Origin: Chitinophaga sp. MM2321
GTDB lineage: Bacteria; Bacteroidota; Bacteroidia; Chitinophagales; Chitinophagaceae
Reading direction: 5' to 3'
Assembly (NCBI RefSeq): GCF_964033635.1
Contig: NZ_OZ035533.1
Location: 1,364,001-1,428,000, forward strand
DNA: 64,000 nucleotides
Position 1 is the first letter of the stretch, and each line of letters starts with the position of its first letter. Of this stretch, positions 41,976-50,695 are shown piece after piece. The translations under genes were made by a program, and so were the position numbers. The notes under the pieces are model-generated. The model was not told where the DNA came from and made no database searches. It saw only the letters and a program-made list of their open reading frames with translations.

Positions 41976-43072
41976 TTCCTTAAAGACTTATCCAGCGCAG
42001 ATTTTGGTACAATAACCGTTACAGTATTGATGGCAAAATAGGGTTCGGAAACATGTACATATCCTTCGAAAGGACTGGACTTTAAGCCCCAGGAATTTTT
42101 GACGATAAAGAATGTTTTTCCCTGCGGTGTTTTTTCAATACCGGTGATATGCATCAGGTGATCATCTTCTGTAACCAATTCTTCGTATAACCGTTGACGT
42201 GTGTCCTGCGAATAATTACCTTCGGTCATGTCTGGGTTTATACTATCTTTTTCAAAGGCATTGTCTGCCGGTGGGAGTACAGCATATCCTTTGCTGGCAG
42301 CCCATCCATTGTTGCTTACATCGGTATCCCATAAAATGGTATAACCTTTTTTCAGCGCAGCTTTGGTGACCTGTGTCAGTTCATCCAGCGGTAAATTATA
42401 ATAGGCGCCGTTAGAGAAATTATCCGGTACTTCCACAATAAAGGGCTGGTAAAAAGGATGGTGTGTAAAGGATGTCAGGGAAACATAATCGTTGGCATCA
42501 AACTTTACTACCTCCTTTGCAAAAGTAAGCGGGGTATATGTTTTACCATTGTATTCAAAATCTGTGGGGGCTTTACCCATGTATTCATCCAGGATAGCGG
42601 AGAATTGTATCGCCCAGTTTTCGGGGATAGGTGCTTTTATTTTGAGAATACTATCCAGGTAGTTTTTCAGAACACCCACCATTACGCTGTGGTTATGCAG
42701 TTGTGCCTGGGCTTTTAAACCGCTGTAAGCACTTTCAGGTACAATGCCGTAGCGTGCCATGGACCTGATTACATCATGACCAAGACCACCTTCATCGAAA
42801 CGCGCACTGCCCTGCCGGCGGATGTAATTCTTTGCCTTCTCCATATAAATGTTACGTACGGTAAACATCTCGGAGAGATCTATTGCGGGCATTCCTTTTC
42901 GCAGGCATTCCGATTCTACCAGGGAGGTGGTGGAGAAGGACCAGCAGGTACCTGTTCTGCCCTGGTTTTTTATCGGGGTGGCCGCATTGCTTTTCTCCAG
43001 GATCATCCGTTTGCCCTGTCCGTTCACCGTTGCCATAGCCAGCATGGCTAATGCGATAAAAAATGCCTTCAT
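41954..43072 (-). CDS. Exported C1 (papain/bleomycin hydrolase-like) cysteine peptidase
   Basis: A 372-residue secreted cysteine peptidase. A signal peptide (FFIALAMLAMATVNGQ) precedes NQGRTGTCWSFSTTS, with oxyanion Gln37 and nucleophile Cys43. The catalytic His308 lies in HLMHITGIEK and Asn326 in VKNSWG. The general layout matches aminopeptidase C/bleomycin hydrolase, which are normally cytosolic, so the signal peptide suggests a periplasmic or surface role. GTG at 43081 is an alternative start 9 nt upstream; ATG at 43072 is used. Its last codons and stop belong to a seven-unit tandem array. Confidence 0.93.
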   Translation of the reverse strand: MKAFFIALAMLAMATVNGQGKRMILEKSNAATPIKNQGRTGTCWSFSTTSLVESECLRKGMPAIDLSEMFTVRNIYMEKAKNYIRRQGSARFDEGGLGHDVIRSMARYGIVPESAYSGLKAQAQLHNHSVMVGVLKNYLDSILKIKAPIPENWAIQFSAILDEYMGKAPTDFEYNGKTYTPLTFAKEVVKFDANDYVSLTSFTHHPFYQPFIVEVPDNFSNGAYYNLPLDELTQVTKAALKKGYTILWDTDVSNNGWAASKGYAVLPPADNAFEKDSINPDMTEGNYSQDTRQRLYEELVTEDDHLMHITGIEKTPQGKTFFIVKNSWGLKSSPFEGYVHVSEPYFAINTVTVIVPKSALDKSLRNKIAASM

Positions 43073-43124
43073 ATACTTCACGTTTAAATGATACCGCTAA
43101 AGTTAAGGGAATACCTAATAATAA

Positions 43125-43157
43125 AATACCACTACCCATATAAGTGGTAGTGGTATT
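43125..43157 (-). terminator. Terminator of the BlaI/M56 operon
   Basis: AATACCACTACC (43125-43136) and GGTAGTGGTATT (43146-43157) form a 12-bp stem, with an A-run on its low side that reads as a T-run on the minus strand. It lies 29 nt after the M56 gene. Confidence 0.8.
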
Positions 43158-43185
43158 TTTATAATCTGTAGTATGGCGGCAGTGG

Positions 43186-45315
43186 CTAGTCCTCTATATT
43201 GATATTGAAGTTATCGTCGTCAGTTTTTTTGATGGTCACGTGTTTACTGTTCAGGTAGCCCTTATATTTTTCCTGTACACTATCCGGTTGTTTAACGCCA
43301 TTGATAAAGAGACCGGAACTGTTTTTTTCTATGGTATAAGGTTTGTCAGTATCAAGAAGGTTGTCGCTACCCATTTTGCTGATGAGTTCACGATATTTTT
43401 TGTTGGTAGCTTCCGCTTTAACTTTTGCATCTTCAGCAAAAAGCTGGTTTCTTTCTGCACGGACTTTGGCCAGTTCGGCATTTTTTCTGCTAATCTCAGC
43501 GACTCTTTCTTCTCTCTCCGCTTGTGTTTTCGCCGTGTTGGCCCTGACTTCCTCCCGTATAGCAGCATCCTTGTTTTTGTTGGCTGCCATCATATTGTTG
43601 CGGGCTTCCTTCATGGACTTTTCTATAATAATCTTATTCTCTGTCCAGGTTTTGGATACTTTGTTATTGATATCCTTCCAATCAACTTTGTTATAGGCTT
43701 CCTGTACTTCTTTATTGATTTTTTCCCAGTCGATGCTTTTCAAAGCGTTGGTAGCTTCTAACTGGGCTTTCTTTGTTTCTTCGGAAAGTGCTTTCCAGTC
43801 TACTTTTTCAGTAGCGGCCCTGGCTTCTGCCTGGATCCTTTTTAAATCCACATCCCGTAATTGTTTCATGGCCTGTTGCACATTTTTCTGCGCAGCAATA
43901 ACCTGTTGTCTTATGTCTTCGTTGTCCAGCTTTTGTGGTGCGGTAGTGTCAAAGACCAAATTAACATCCATCGGCGACAGGTTAACATCCATCGGTGACA
44001 GGTTAACAGACATCGGCGAAAATACTACAGGAACGGCATGAAAGGAAAGGTTGGTATGGATATCAGACGCAGCATCTATGTTGGTTACTACATGTATATC
44101 CCGGTTGATATTCACGTTAGGTGTGGTATTTACAGTGGTAACGCTGGGTGTTGCAGTAATAGTGGGTGCCGGTGTTGCAGAGAAGACTGGCTGCGGAGCT
44201 ACAGTATCAGCAGCAGGTATTTGTATTTCCCGTGGTACTTCAGCTACGGCATGGTCTTTTTCTTTAGTCAGCGTTCCATGATTTTCTACTTTGCCCGGAT
44301 TGAGCCATGCAATGGACACCAGGCCGGTGGCAATGATTAATACTGCCAGAAATTTCTGGCTATAATTAAGATGTTTTGTTTTCATTTCCATGATACGTTT
44401 GATACGGTGGAACAAATGTTGTTTATTGTCTGCAATAGCCATGGTCAGCGGATTGGCGGTTAACCGGTATTCTTCCAGCGCAATCAGTGCCCTGGCATAA
44501 TGCAGGGGTTGCACGGTACCTGCTATAACGAGGTCGTCGCAACAGTGTTCTCTTTCCTGGCGGATCGTTTTGGAGATAAGCCATACGAAAGGATTAAAGA
44601 AAAGAATGGTTTCAACAATTGATTGGAAGATATTCAACAGATAATCATTGCGTTTGATATGGGCCAGTTCGTGCAGTAAAATGGCTTCCAGCTGCTCTTC
44701 AGATAAATTGTTTACCATGGCGATGGGCAGCAGTATAACCGGTTTAAAGAAGCCCAGCATAACAGGTACCTGTATGTAGCGGGATACCAGCAGCTGTACT
44801 TTGCGGGGGAGCTGTAGTTGGGCAACGAGGTGTTCCAGGTGATTCTCCCAGGCTTCTCCCATTGATTCCACCTGTTTGGTGCGGATCTGTTGCAGTTGTA
44901 ACAGGTCGGATACCAGTTTGATGATCATGACCGCCATCCCGGCAATGTAGAGTGCTACCAATACAGGGAGACACATTTCCAGGCTGGGAAACAACGTGGC
45001 CATTTCTTCCTGTCCCTGGTATACAGCAGGTAAGGGTTGTCCGGTTATGGCCAGTTGTTGGGCCGACAATTGCAGCACCAGTTGCTTTGTCTGGCTCAGT
45101 ACCTGTAACTGCTGATAAAGCGTGATCAGGAACCACGTGAAAATACCGGCCAGCGAAAACATGGATAAATTATATTTTATCCGTGCACTGGCCATGGGCC
45201 ATAATTTCAGGACTATTTTCAGACAGGCATATACGAAAAATGCTTGCCAGATAGCGTGTAGGATAGTCCATCCCAGGGCGTGTACCAGATCGCCGGTAAA
45301 AGGTAATAAGTTCAT
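43186..45315 (-). CDS. M56 family (BlaR1/MecR1-like) membrane metallopeptidase with coiled-coil sensor region
   Basis: A 709-residue signal-transducing protease. Three TM segments lie in the first 140 residues, and the zinc motif HELAH is at 215-219 with REREHCCDD about 36 residues later supplying the acidic ligand. Another TM segment lies near 316-335. In BlaR1 this protease is activated by an external sensor and inactivates the BlaI repressor. Here the C-terminal 370 residues are not a penicillin-binding domain: they are a Thr/Pro/Val-rich stretch with a repeated VNLSPMD, then a long charged helix (about 460-650). The signal is unknown. It lies 17 nt after blaI. Confidence 0.88.
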   Translation of the reverse strand: MNLLPFTGDLVHALGWTILHAIWQAFFVYACLKIVLKLWPMASARIKYNLSMFSLAGIFTWFLITLYQQLQVLSQTKQLVLQLSAQQLAITGQPLPAVYQGQEEMATLFPSLEMCLPVLVALYIAGMAVMIIKLVSDLLQLQQIRTKQVESMGEAWENHLEHLVAQLQLPRKVQLLVSRYIQVPVMLGFFKPVILLPIAMVNNLSEEQLEAILLHELAHIKRNDYLLNIFQSIVETILFFNPFVWLISKTIRQEREHCCDDLVIAGTVQPLHYARALIALEEYRLTANPLTMAIADNKQHLFHRIKRIMEMKTKHLNYSQKFLAVLIIATGLVSIAWLNPGKVENHGTLTKEKDHAVAEVPREIQIPAADTVAPQPVFSATPAPTITATPSVTTVNTTPNVNINRDIHVVTNIDAASDIHTNLSFHAVPVVFSPMSVNLSPMDVNLSPMDVNLVFDTTAPQKLDNEDIRQQVIAAQKNVQQAMKQLRDVDLKRIQAEARAATEKVDWKALSEETKKAQLEATNALKSIDWEKINKEVQEAYNKVDWKDINNKVSKTWTENKIIIEKSMKEARNNMMAANKNKDAAIREEVRANTAKTQAEREERVAEISRKNAELAKVRAERNQLFAEDAKVKAEATNKKYRELISKMGSDNLLDTDKPYTIEKNSSGLFINGVKQPDSVQEKYKGYLNSKHVTIKKTDDDNFNINIED

Positions 45316-45332
45316 GATGTAAAATTTACCTG

Positions 45333-45716
45333 TTATCGCTTTTGTTGCTTCTCCATGGCAGATAAGTATTCCCTGATCTTTTCCAGCTCTTCGTCAGAAG
45401 AGTGGTGATGCCCCAGCGCCTGCATGACCAGCTGTGAAGCAGATCCGCCAAATACGGTATCAATCATTTTATTCAGTAACTGTTGTTGTGTTTTCTGTTG
45501 TGAAACGGCAGCTGTATATATATGCGTTTTACTGCTGGTATCGCGCTGCAACAAATCCTTTTCATGCATGATCTGCATCAGTTTAAGCGTAGTGGTATAG
45601 CCCGCCTCTTTTGTTTCTGAGAGAATTTCATGCACTTCCCGCACGGTACTGGCGCCCTTCTCCCACAAGATGCTTAAAATTTCCAGTTCACTTTCTGTAG
45701 GCTTTGTTTGTTTCAC
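45333..45716 (-). CDS. BlaI/MecI-family transcriptional repressor
   Basis: A 127-residue winged-helix repressor that dimerises and blocks promoters until cleaved. The family signature is TESELEILSILWEKGASTVREVHEILSE with the recognition helix in GYTTTLKLMQIMHEKDLLQRD, and a C-terminal dimerisation tail LVMQALGHHHSSDEELEKI. It lies immediately upstream of its partner M56 protease. Two TACGAAnnnnTTCGTA-like sites around its own promoter indicate autorepression. No beta-lactamase is nearby, so the regulated response is not evident. Confidence 0.94.
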   Translation of the reverse strand: MKQTKPTESELEILSILWEKGASTVREVHEILSETKEAGYTTTLKLMQIMHEKDLLQRDTSSKTHIYTAAVSQQKTQQQLLNKMIDTVFGGSASQLVMQALGHHHSSDEELEKIREYLSAMEKQQKR

Positions 45717-45747
45717 AGCAATGATTTAACAGTGATGATTATTGTTG

Positions 45748-45787
45748 TACGAATATCTTCGTAAACGAATGTACGATAGTTTTCGTA
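45748..45787 (-). promoter_or_regulatory. Paired palindromic operators flanking the blaI promoter
   Basis: TACGAA-TATC-TTCGTA (45748-45763) is a perfect palindrome; TACGAT-AGTT-TTCGTA (45772-45787) differs at one base. Their starts are 24 bp apart. Between and overlapping them, the minus strand reads TACATTCG (45766-45773), one base from the -7 consensus. Two repressor dimers here would cover the promoter, as in bla and mec operons. Confidence 0.75.
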
Positions 45788-45859
45788 ATCACCAAAAAAA
45801 AGACATTTATTTATGAAATTTGCGTGATTATATGGATGAACGGAGATAAAAGCGGATGA

Positions 45860-46726
45860 TCAAAACGACTGTTCCTGCCTGAGCTGATTCGTGGTTTTAC
45901 GGCTACCATCGGCGCTCCAGCCGGGCGCACCAAATACATAATGGAATGCTTCCCGGAAGGAGCGGGCATGACGCAGATCACGCCAGATATCTATCCATTC
46001 ATGGGTAGCGATACGGAGAGGATTATAGGTATGAATATTTTTAGTGAGCCCGTAAACAGGGCGTTTGGATTCCGGTACAAAGGTGCCGAACATCCGGTCC
46101 CAGATGATGAGGATTCCGGCGTGGTTACGATCCAGGTACTCAATATCGGAGCCATGATGTACGCGGTGGTGGGAAGGGGTATTGAAGATGTATTCCACCG
46201 GCGCAGGCAGTTTATGAATTACTTCGGTATGGATCCAGAACTGATAAATGAGGCTGATAGCCTGCATACTCATTATCATAACCGGATGAAAACCAACCAG
46301 CGGCATCCATAACCAAAAAACGAAGGTACCGGTAATATTGCCGGTCCATGTTTGCCGGACCGCAGTGGCGAGGTTATATCGCTGTGAAGAGTGATGGATC
46401 ACATGCGACGCCCAAAGAAAACGGATGGCATGGCTGCTGCGGTGAAACCAATAGTAGCTGAAATCATCTGCAAAGAAACATAAGATCCACACCCACCAGG
46501 TAAAGCCCAGGGTATACAGCCGGAATTGATAAAGAAAGAGGTAAACGCCGAAAATAATTGCTTTGGTAAAGATGCCGGTAAATACATTGCCTAATCCCAT
46601 CGCAATACTGCTGAGTGCATCTTTCGGCTCATACAGGTTTTTTTTATCGATGGCGGTGAAGATGATTTCGAGCAAAATCAGCAACACAAACCCGGGTATA
46701 GCATACATGATGAGGTTAGGAGGCAT
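45860..46726 (-). CDS. Fatty-acid hydroxylase/sterol desaturase family membrane protein
   Basis: A 288-residue integral membrane di-iron enzyme. The eight-histidine signature is in place: HRSSH, then HVIHH, a separate HTEVIH, and HHRVHH after TPS. Several TM helices precede it (PGFVLLILLEIIFTAI, KAIIFGVYLFLYQF). The family hydroxylates or desaturates lipids; in Bacteroidota, likely substrates are hydroxy fatty acids, carotenoids or aminolipids, but nothing adjacent decides. The start lies 37 bp from the edge of palindrome R6, so R6 lies in or beside its promoter. Confidence 0.88.
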   Translation of the reverse strand: MPPNLIMYAIPGFVLLILLEIIFTAIDKKNLYEPKDALSSIAMGLGNVFTGIFTKAIIFGVYLFLYQFRLYTLGFTWWVWILCFFADDFSYYWFHRSSHAIRFLWASHVIHHSSQRYNLATAVRQTWTGNITGTFVFWLWMPLVGFHPVMIMSMQAISLIYQFWIHTEVIHKLPAPVEYIFNTPSHHRVHHGSDIEYLDRNHAGILIIWDRMFGTFVPESKRPVYGLTKNIHTYNPLRIATHEWIDIWRDLRHARSFREAFHYVFGAPGWSADGSRKTTNQLRQEQSF

Positions 46727-46763
46727 ATCGTGTAACGTTCTATCTACCTAAGTTACAGGAAAA

Positions 46764-46889
46764 ATTTTGGGATTTACGAATTTTGGAATTTTGAGATTTT
46801 GTTATTTATGTATTTAGATATTTAGTATCTAAAATACATCTTCCTAACAAACAAAATTCCAAAATTCCAAAATTCGTAAATCCCAAAAT
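46764..46889. repeat. Long intergenic palindrome R6 (30-bp perfect outer arms)
   Basis: 46764-46793 and 46860-46889 are perfect reverse complements, with a second, inner palindrome (around TATTTAGATA/TATCTAAAATA) in the loop. It ends 1 nt before the stop codon of the DUF4249 gene and lies 37 bp from the next gene's ATG, filling the whole gap. The right side has one extra CAAAATTC word, suggesting unit expansion. Confidence 0.93.
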
Positions 46890-46890
46890 A

Positions 46891-47754
46891 TTACTTGACT
46901 TCTTTCTCGCTTTTACTCACTGCTGATGTACCAAACCAGCCAAGGATTCTTGTTTTGCCGGAAGGGGTAATATTATCTATGTTGCTTTTTACATTTTCCA
47001 GCACTTTGGCAAAAAGGCCACCGGCATTTACCTGTTCATTTACCTGCGAGAGGAAATCGTAGCTGCGATGGGTCACCGAGGAAAGCCGCACTATTATTTT
47101 TTCATTTTGTTGAAAAGGTTTCGAGTAATCAGTAATCCCTTCTGCAATCGGGAGGATAAAGGTTGATCCATCAGAAATACCTTCATCATAAGAGCCGTCA
47201 ATAGAGAAGGCATCTCCCAGGCGTTTGGTGGTATCATTCCGGTAAGAGCGGATCCAGTAATAGTCGGTACCGTTATCCAGGTCTTTTGCGTGAAACTTGG
47301 CGTAGTAGCCTTCTTTCCCACTAATGGATTCCTCTTTTGTTTTAAATTGATAAGAGATGGAATCGATCGGTGGTACTCTTCTGATGGTATCATACGCTTC
47401 AAAGATCTCTCCCTTATACTCCACATGCAGTTTGTAAGCATGACCCAATACACCAATGGGTTTATTGGTGGCGTCATAGCTATATACATTGTCTTTAAAG
47501 GCGAAAGGGTAAGTGGTACCTGCGGTAAGATCAAAAACAGTAATTGCGGCATCCGTTATAATCGGCGCGGGATTATTATCTGTGTAGGGAACCGACATGG
47601 TGAATTTGATTTTCTGTACGCCCATGTCTGTTGTGATCCATGCATCCATTACCGGGAAGGATTTCCCATTGGGGATGTCAAGATCTATTTTGTCTTCGCA
47701 GGCGGTCAACCCGGCAAAGGCAGCGAATATAGTAAGGAATGCTAATTTTTTCAT
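46891..47754 (-). CDS. DUF4249 lipoprotein (TonB-receptor partner)
   Basis: A 287-residue lipoprotein (signal ending AGLTAC, Cys19, then EDK). The DUF4249 landmarks are FPVMDAWITTDMGVQKIKF, ITDAAITVFDLTAG, the YDTIRRVPPIDSISYQFK segment and a late VRLSSVTHRSYDFLSQ. It starts 18 nt after the stop of the TonB-dependent receptor on the same strand, the standard pairing, and probably assists the receptor at the outer membrane. ATG at 47754 is chosen over an in-frame TTG at 47772. Confidence 0.9.
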   Translation of the reverse strand: MKKLAFLTIFAAFAGLTACEDKIDLDIPNGKSFPVMDAWITTDMGVQKIKFTMSVPYTDNNPAPIITDAAITVFDLTAGTTYPFAFKDNVYSYDATNKPIGVLGHAYKLHVEYKGEIFEAYDTIRRVPPIDSISYQFKTKEESISGKEGYYAKFHAKDLDNGTDYYWIRSYRNDTTKRLGDAFSIDGSYDEGISDGSTFILPIAEGITDYSKPFQQNEKIIVRLSSVTHRSYDFLSQVNEQVNAGGLFAKVLENVKSNIDNITPSGKTRILGWFGTSAVSKSEKEVK

Positions 47755-47772
47755 CTGATTAAATTTGGACAA

Positions 47773-50154
47773 TTAGAATTTGAAATTGTACGTAATACCC
47801 GGGATGATGGAGCCTATGATCGATAAACGAACGGCTTCACGTTTTGTAGGGTCATCATCATTCTGCTTGAAATACACGGTGTAGGCATTTCTGCGGGCGT
47901 ACACATTGTAGAGTGAAAATACCCATTCTCCTTTCCAGCGTTTCAGTTGTTTGCCCTTCAGTGTGAGGGAAAGGTCGAGCCGGTGGAAATCAGGTAAGCG
48001 GTAGTTATTGCGCTTTTCGGTGCTGTTGTATGGAATATCCCAGTCCTGGAATTCCAGCCTGTTGTCCGCAAAGGTGGCTGGTGTACCGGATGCATACACC
48101 CAGTTTGCCGACATGGAAGTACGTTTGGTGAAAGTATGTGTTAACACCAGGTTGATGTTATGCGTACGGTCGTAACGGTTAAGGAACCATTCATCCATAC
48201 TGATACCGGGTGTTTTCCTTTCTGTACGTGATAAGGTATAGCTTACCCAGCCGCTGGTTTTACCGATATCTTTTTTAGCATACAATTCCAGTCCGTAGGC
48301 GCGTCCCTGTGAGGGCAGCAGGTCTGCTTCAATCAGCTGGTTCAGTTGCAGGTTAGCATTATCTATATAATCCAGTTGATGATCGGTTGTTTTGTAAAAC
48401 ACTTCCGCAGAAAATTCATATGCATCATTGGGTGCATTATAAAAGTATCCGGCGGTATATTGATCTGCCAGCATCGGCTGAATGTTGTTGGTGCTGGGTG
48501 TCCAGATATCGAGTGGTGTAGGGGAGGCGGTATTGGAGAGCTGGTGCATGAACTGCGTGGTTCTGCTATAGGCCAGCTTCACGGCATGTTGGTCTGAAAA
48601 TGCGTACCTGGCGCTGATCCTGGGCTCAAAATAATAATATGCCTTGATGAGTTCATTGGCGCCATAGGTTTTGGAACCTATCAGTGTTTTCCGGATACCC
48701 GGTGTGGTATCATTGAAGTAGTAGGCCGTGCCTTTTCCTATCAGTTGATAAGCAGAGAACCGGGCGCCGTACTGGATACCGAACTTACTGGAAGGTTTAT
48801 ATTCATGATCCAGGTACACCGCTGATTCCAGGGCATGTTTATCTGTCAGTTCTTTTACCAGTTGCTTATCGCCTTCTGTACCGATGCCTGTGCCGGGTTT
48901 AAAGGTGTAATAAATTCCCTGTACCCCGAAGTGCAGGCTGTTGCTGCTATTGATATAATAAGTGAAAGATGGTTTTAAGCCGTAGTTGATGATGTTGGAA
49001 GTCCAGTCGTATCCCTGCTTGTCTTCATTATCTTTTTTCTTTGATTCATTATTGAAACTGAGACTATAATCATATTTGGTGTAGTAGGTGGTGAGGTTCA
49101 GGAACAGGCGGTTGGTGAACACATGGTTCCAGCGGATGGTAGCGGTGCTGTTGCCCCAGTTCATGTTTACGTCTTTACCTACCCCAAATACATCCCTGCC
49201 AAAATATCCACTTACAAACAGGGTATTGTTTTTATTGAATTTGTAGTTGGCTTTAGCGGTCAGGTCGTAAAAGTTGAGTTTGGTATCTTTCATATCTCCT
49301 TTTACGAACGGCTTCATCAGGATATCTATATAAGATCTTCTGGCAGCAACAATGAAAGAGGATTTATCTTTTACCAGTGGCCCTTCTACAGAGAGACGGC
49401 TGAAAATATTACCGACACCGCCATTGACATTAAATTCCTGGTTGTTACCATCTTTCATACGGATATCGAGTACGGAAGATGTACGACCACCATATTCAGC
49501 GGGAAAACCGCCTTTGATCAGGTTCAGGCTTTTTACGGCATCGGGATTGAATACGGAAAAGAAGCCGAGCATATGTGTGGAGTTGTATACCGGTGCTTCA
49601 TCCAGCAGGATGAGGTTTTCATCGCTGTTGCCGCCACGTACGTTGAAGCCCGCAGCGCCTTCACCTACGGTGGTTACACCGGGAAGGGTCTGGATAGCAC
49701 GTAGTACATCCACTTCACCCAGGAAGGTGGGCATTTTTTTCATCTGCTGTATATCCAGTTTATTGATGCTGGTATTCAGGGTATGAACACTTTTTTCCTG
49801 TTTCTGCCCGCTGATAGTCACCTCGTTGAGCTGGCTGCTGCTGCTTTCCAGCTTTACGTCGATGGTTTTGTTGGAAGTGAGGCTGACAGTGGTTTTATAC
49901 GGTGCATAGCCGATATAGGTAAATTGCAGTTCATGCTCACCGGCCGGCAGCGTGAGTGAATAAAAGCCATATTGGTTGGATATTGTGCCGATACTGGTAC
50001 CGGGTTTGCCGATAGAAATGCCTACCAGGCTTTCGCCATTCTGTTTGTCTTTTACATAGCCGCTTACTGTATAACGTTGCTGCTGTGCTATCGTTGTATG
50101 TGTTGCCAGTATTAATACCAGCAGAGACATCAACATGATTGCCGTTGTTTTCAT
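47773..50154 (-). CDS. TonB-dependent outer-membrane receptor
   Basis: A 793-residue importer driven by TonB-ExbBD. A signal peptide ends TTIAQQ. A carboxypeptidase-regulatory-like domain (about 25-105) is followed by the plug: FLGEVDVLRAIQTLPGV, FNVRGGNSDENLILLDEAPV, IKGGFPAEYGGRTSSVLDIR. The barrel occupies the rest and ends PGITYNFKF. It is of the type normally paired with DUF4249 rather than SusD, so the substrate is probably not a SusCD-type glycan; it is unknown. An in-frame ATG at 50202 would give an atypical N-terminus, so 50154 is used. Confidence 0.93.
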   Translation of the reverse strand: MKTTAIMLMSLLVLILATHTTIAQQQRYTVSGYVKDKQNGESLVGISIGKPGTSIGTISNQYGFYSLTLPAGEHELQFTYIGYAPYKTTVSLTSNKTIDVKLESSSSQLNEVTISGQKQEKSVHTLNTSINKLDIQQMKKMPTFLGEVDVLRAIQTLPGVTTVGEGAAGFNVRGGNSDENLILLDEAPVYNSTHMLGFFSVFNPDAVKSLNLIKGGFPAEYGGRTSSVLDIRMKDGNNQEFNVNGGVGNIFSRLSVEGPLVKDKSSFIVAARRSYIDILMKPFVKGDMKDTKLNFYDLTAKANYKFNKNNTLFVSGYFGRDVFGVGKDVNMNWGNSTATIRWNHVFTNRLFLNLTTYYTKYDYSLSFNNESKKKDNEDKQGYDWTSNIINYGLKPSFTYYINSSNSLHFGVQGIYYTFKPGTGIGTEGDKQLVKELTDKHALESAVYLDHEYKPSSKFGIQYGARFSAYQLIGKGTAYYFNDTTPGIRKTLIGSKTYGANELIKAYYYFEPRISARYAFSDQHAVKLAYSRTTQFMHQLSNTASPTPLDIWTPSTNNIQPMLADQYTAGYFYNAPNDAYEFSAEVFYKTTDHQLDYIDNANLQLNQLIEADLLPSQGRAYGLELYAKKDIGKTSGWVSYTLSRTERKTPGISMDEWFLNRYDRTHNINLVLTHTFTKRTSMSANWVYASGTPATFADNRLEFQDWDIPYNSTEKRNNYRLPDFHRLDLSLTLKGKQLKRWKGEWVFSLYNVYARRNAYTVYFKQNDDDPTKREAVRLSIIGSIIPGITYNFKF

Positions 50155-50374
50155 AAAAGGTAAATCAAGCTTTTTATAAGGTTTATTCCTGTTTGGTAAC
50201 ATGCATATAAGACGTAGCAGAATACGCTTACCCCTACCTGGATAAATTATTTATTTTGATAATAGTAGTAAAGCGGCGAAGATAGGGGGAAAAATGAAAA
50301 AGGAATATTGAGATTTGAAGGGTGGTATGTTTCAAACTCAATATTCCGGGTACTTTGTTCGTTATATGCCGGGT

Positions 50375-50587
50375 TTAGTCGAGGATATCGCAGTAGAAGC
50401 CGAGGCGGGTCACGAATTCAATGATTACCTGTTCTGCCAGCTGTTGCGGGCTGATGATACGCAGTACTTTGTCGCAGTCCTCTATATCCACACTACAGGC
50501 GTTAACGGCAAACTGGGCGGAAATTGCATTGATAACACTCGTTTTATCCCGGACCGTACTGATATTTGTACGAAATATTCCAATCAT
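50375..50587 (-). CDS. Small HMA-fold-like protein without CxxC
   Basis: A 70-residue protein, MIGIFRTNISTVRDKTS..., with the beta-alpha-beta-beta-alpha-beta rhythm of heavy-metal-associated domains: VINAISAQFAVNACSVDIEDCDKVLRI followed by EQVIIEFVTRLGFYCDIL. The metal-binding CxxC loop is absent. Similar small proteins recur in Chitinophagaceae, often beside regulators, with no known function. The longer reading begins with TTG; ATG at 50587 is preferred. It is divergent from the AraC gene, 108 bp away. Confidence 0.75.
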   Translation of the reverse strand: MIGIFRTNISTVRDKTSVINAISAQFAVNACSVDIEDCDKVLRIISPQQLAEQVIIEFVTRLGFYCDILD

Positions 50588-50653
50588 GTCGTCGTTATTT
50601 AATATTTGTGGAATATATTTATGCAAATTTGCTACTGTTCATCCGTATAACTG

Positions 50654-50690
50654 TTACACGAAACGGATTAAAACTTACACGAAACGGATT
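50654..50690 (+). promoter_or_regulatory. Two perfect 16-bp direct repeats before the AraC gene
   Basis: TTACACGAAACGGATT occurs at 50654-50669 and again at 50675-50690, 21 bp apart, i.e. two helical turns, ending 5 nt before the AraC-type gene's ATG. Direct repeats at this spacing are typical AraC-family half-sites. Confidence 0.75.
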
Positions 50691-50695
50691 TTTTT

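Noticed and set aside
43186..45716. A beta-lactam resistance operon
   Set aside because: BlaI and an M56 protease are present, but there is no beta-lactamase or PBP gene and the sensor region has no penicillin-binding signature.
50315..50602. Plus-strand ORF overlapping the small HMA-like gene
   Set aside because: The opposite strand gives a coherent beta-alpha fold pattern and an ATG start, while this frame has no family resemblance.
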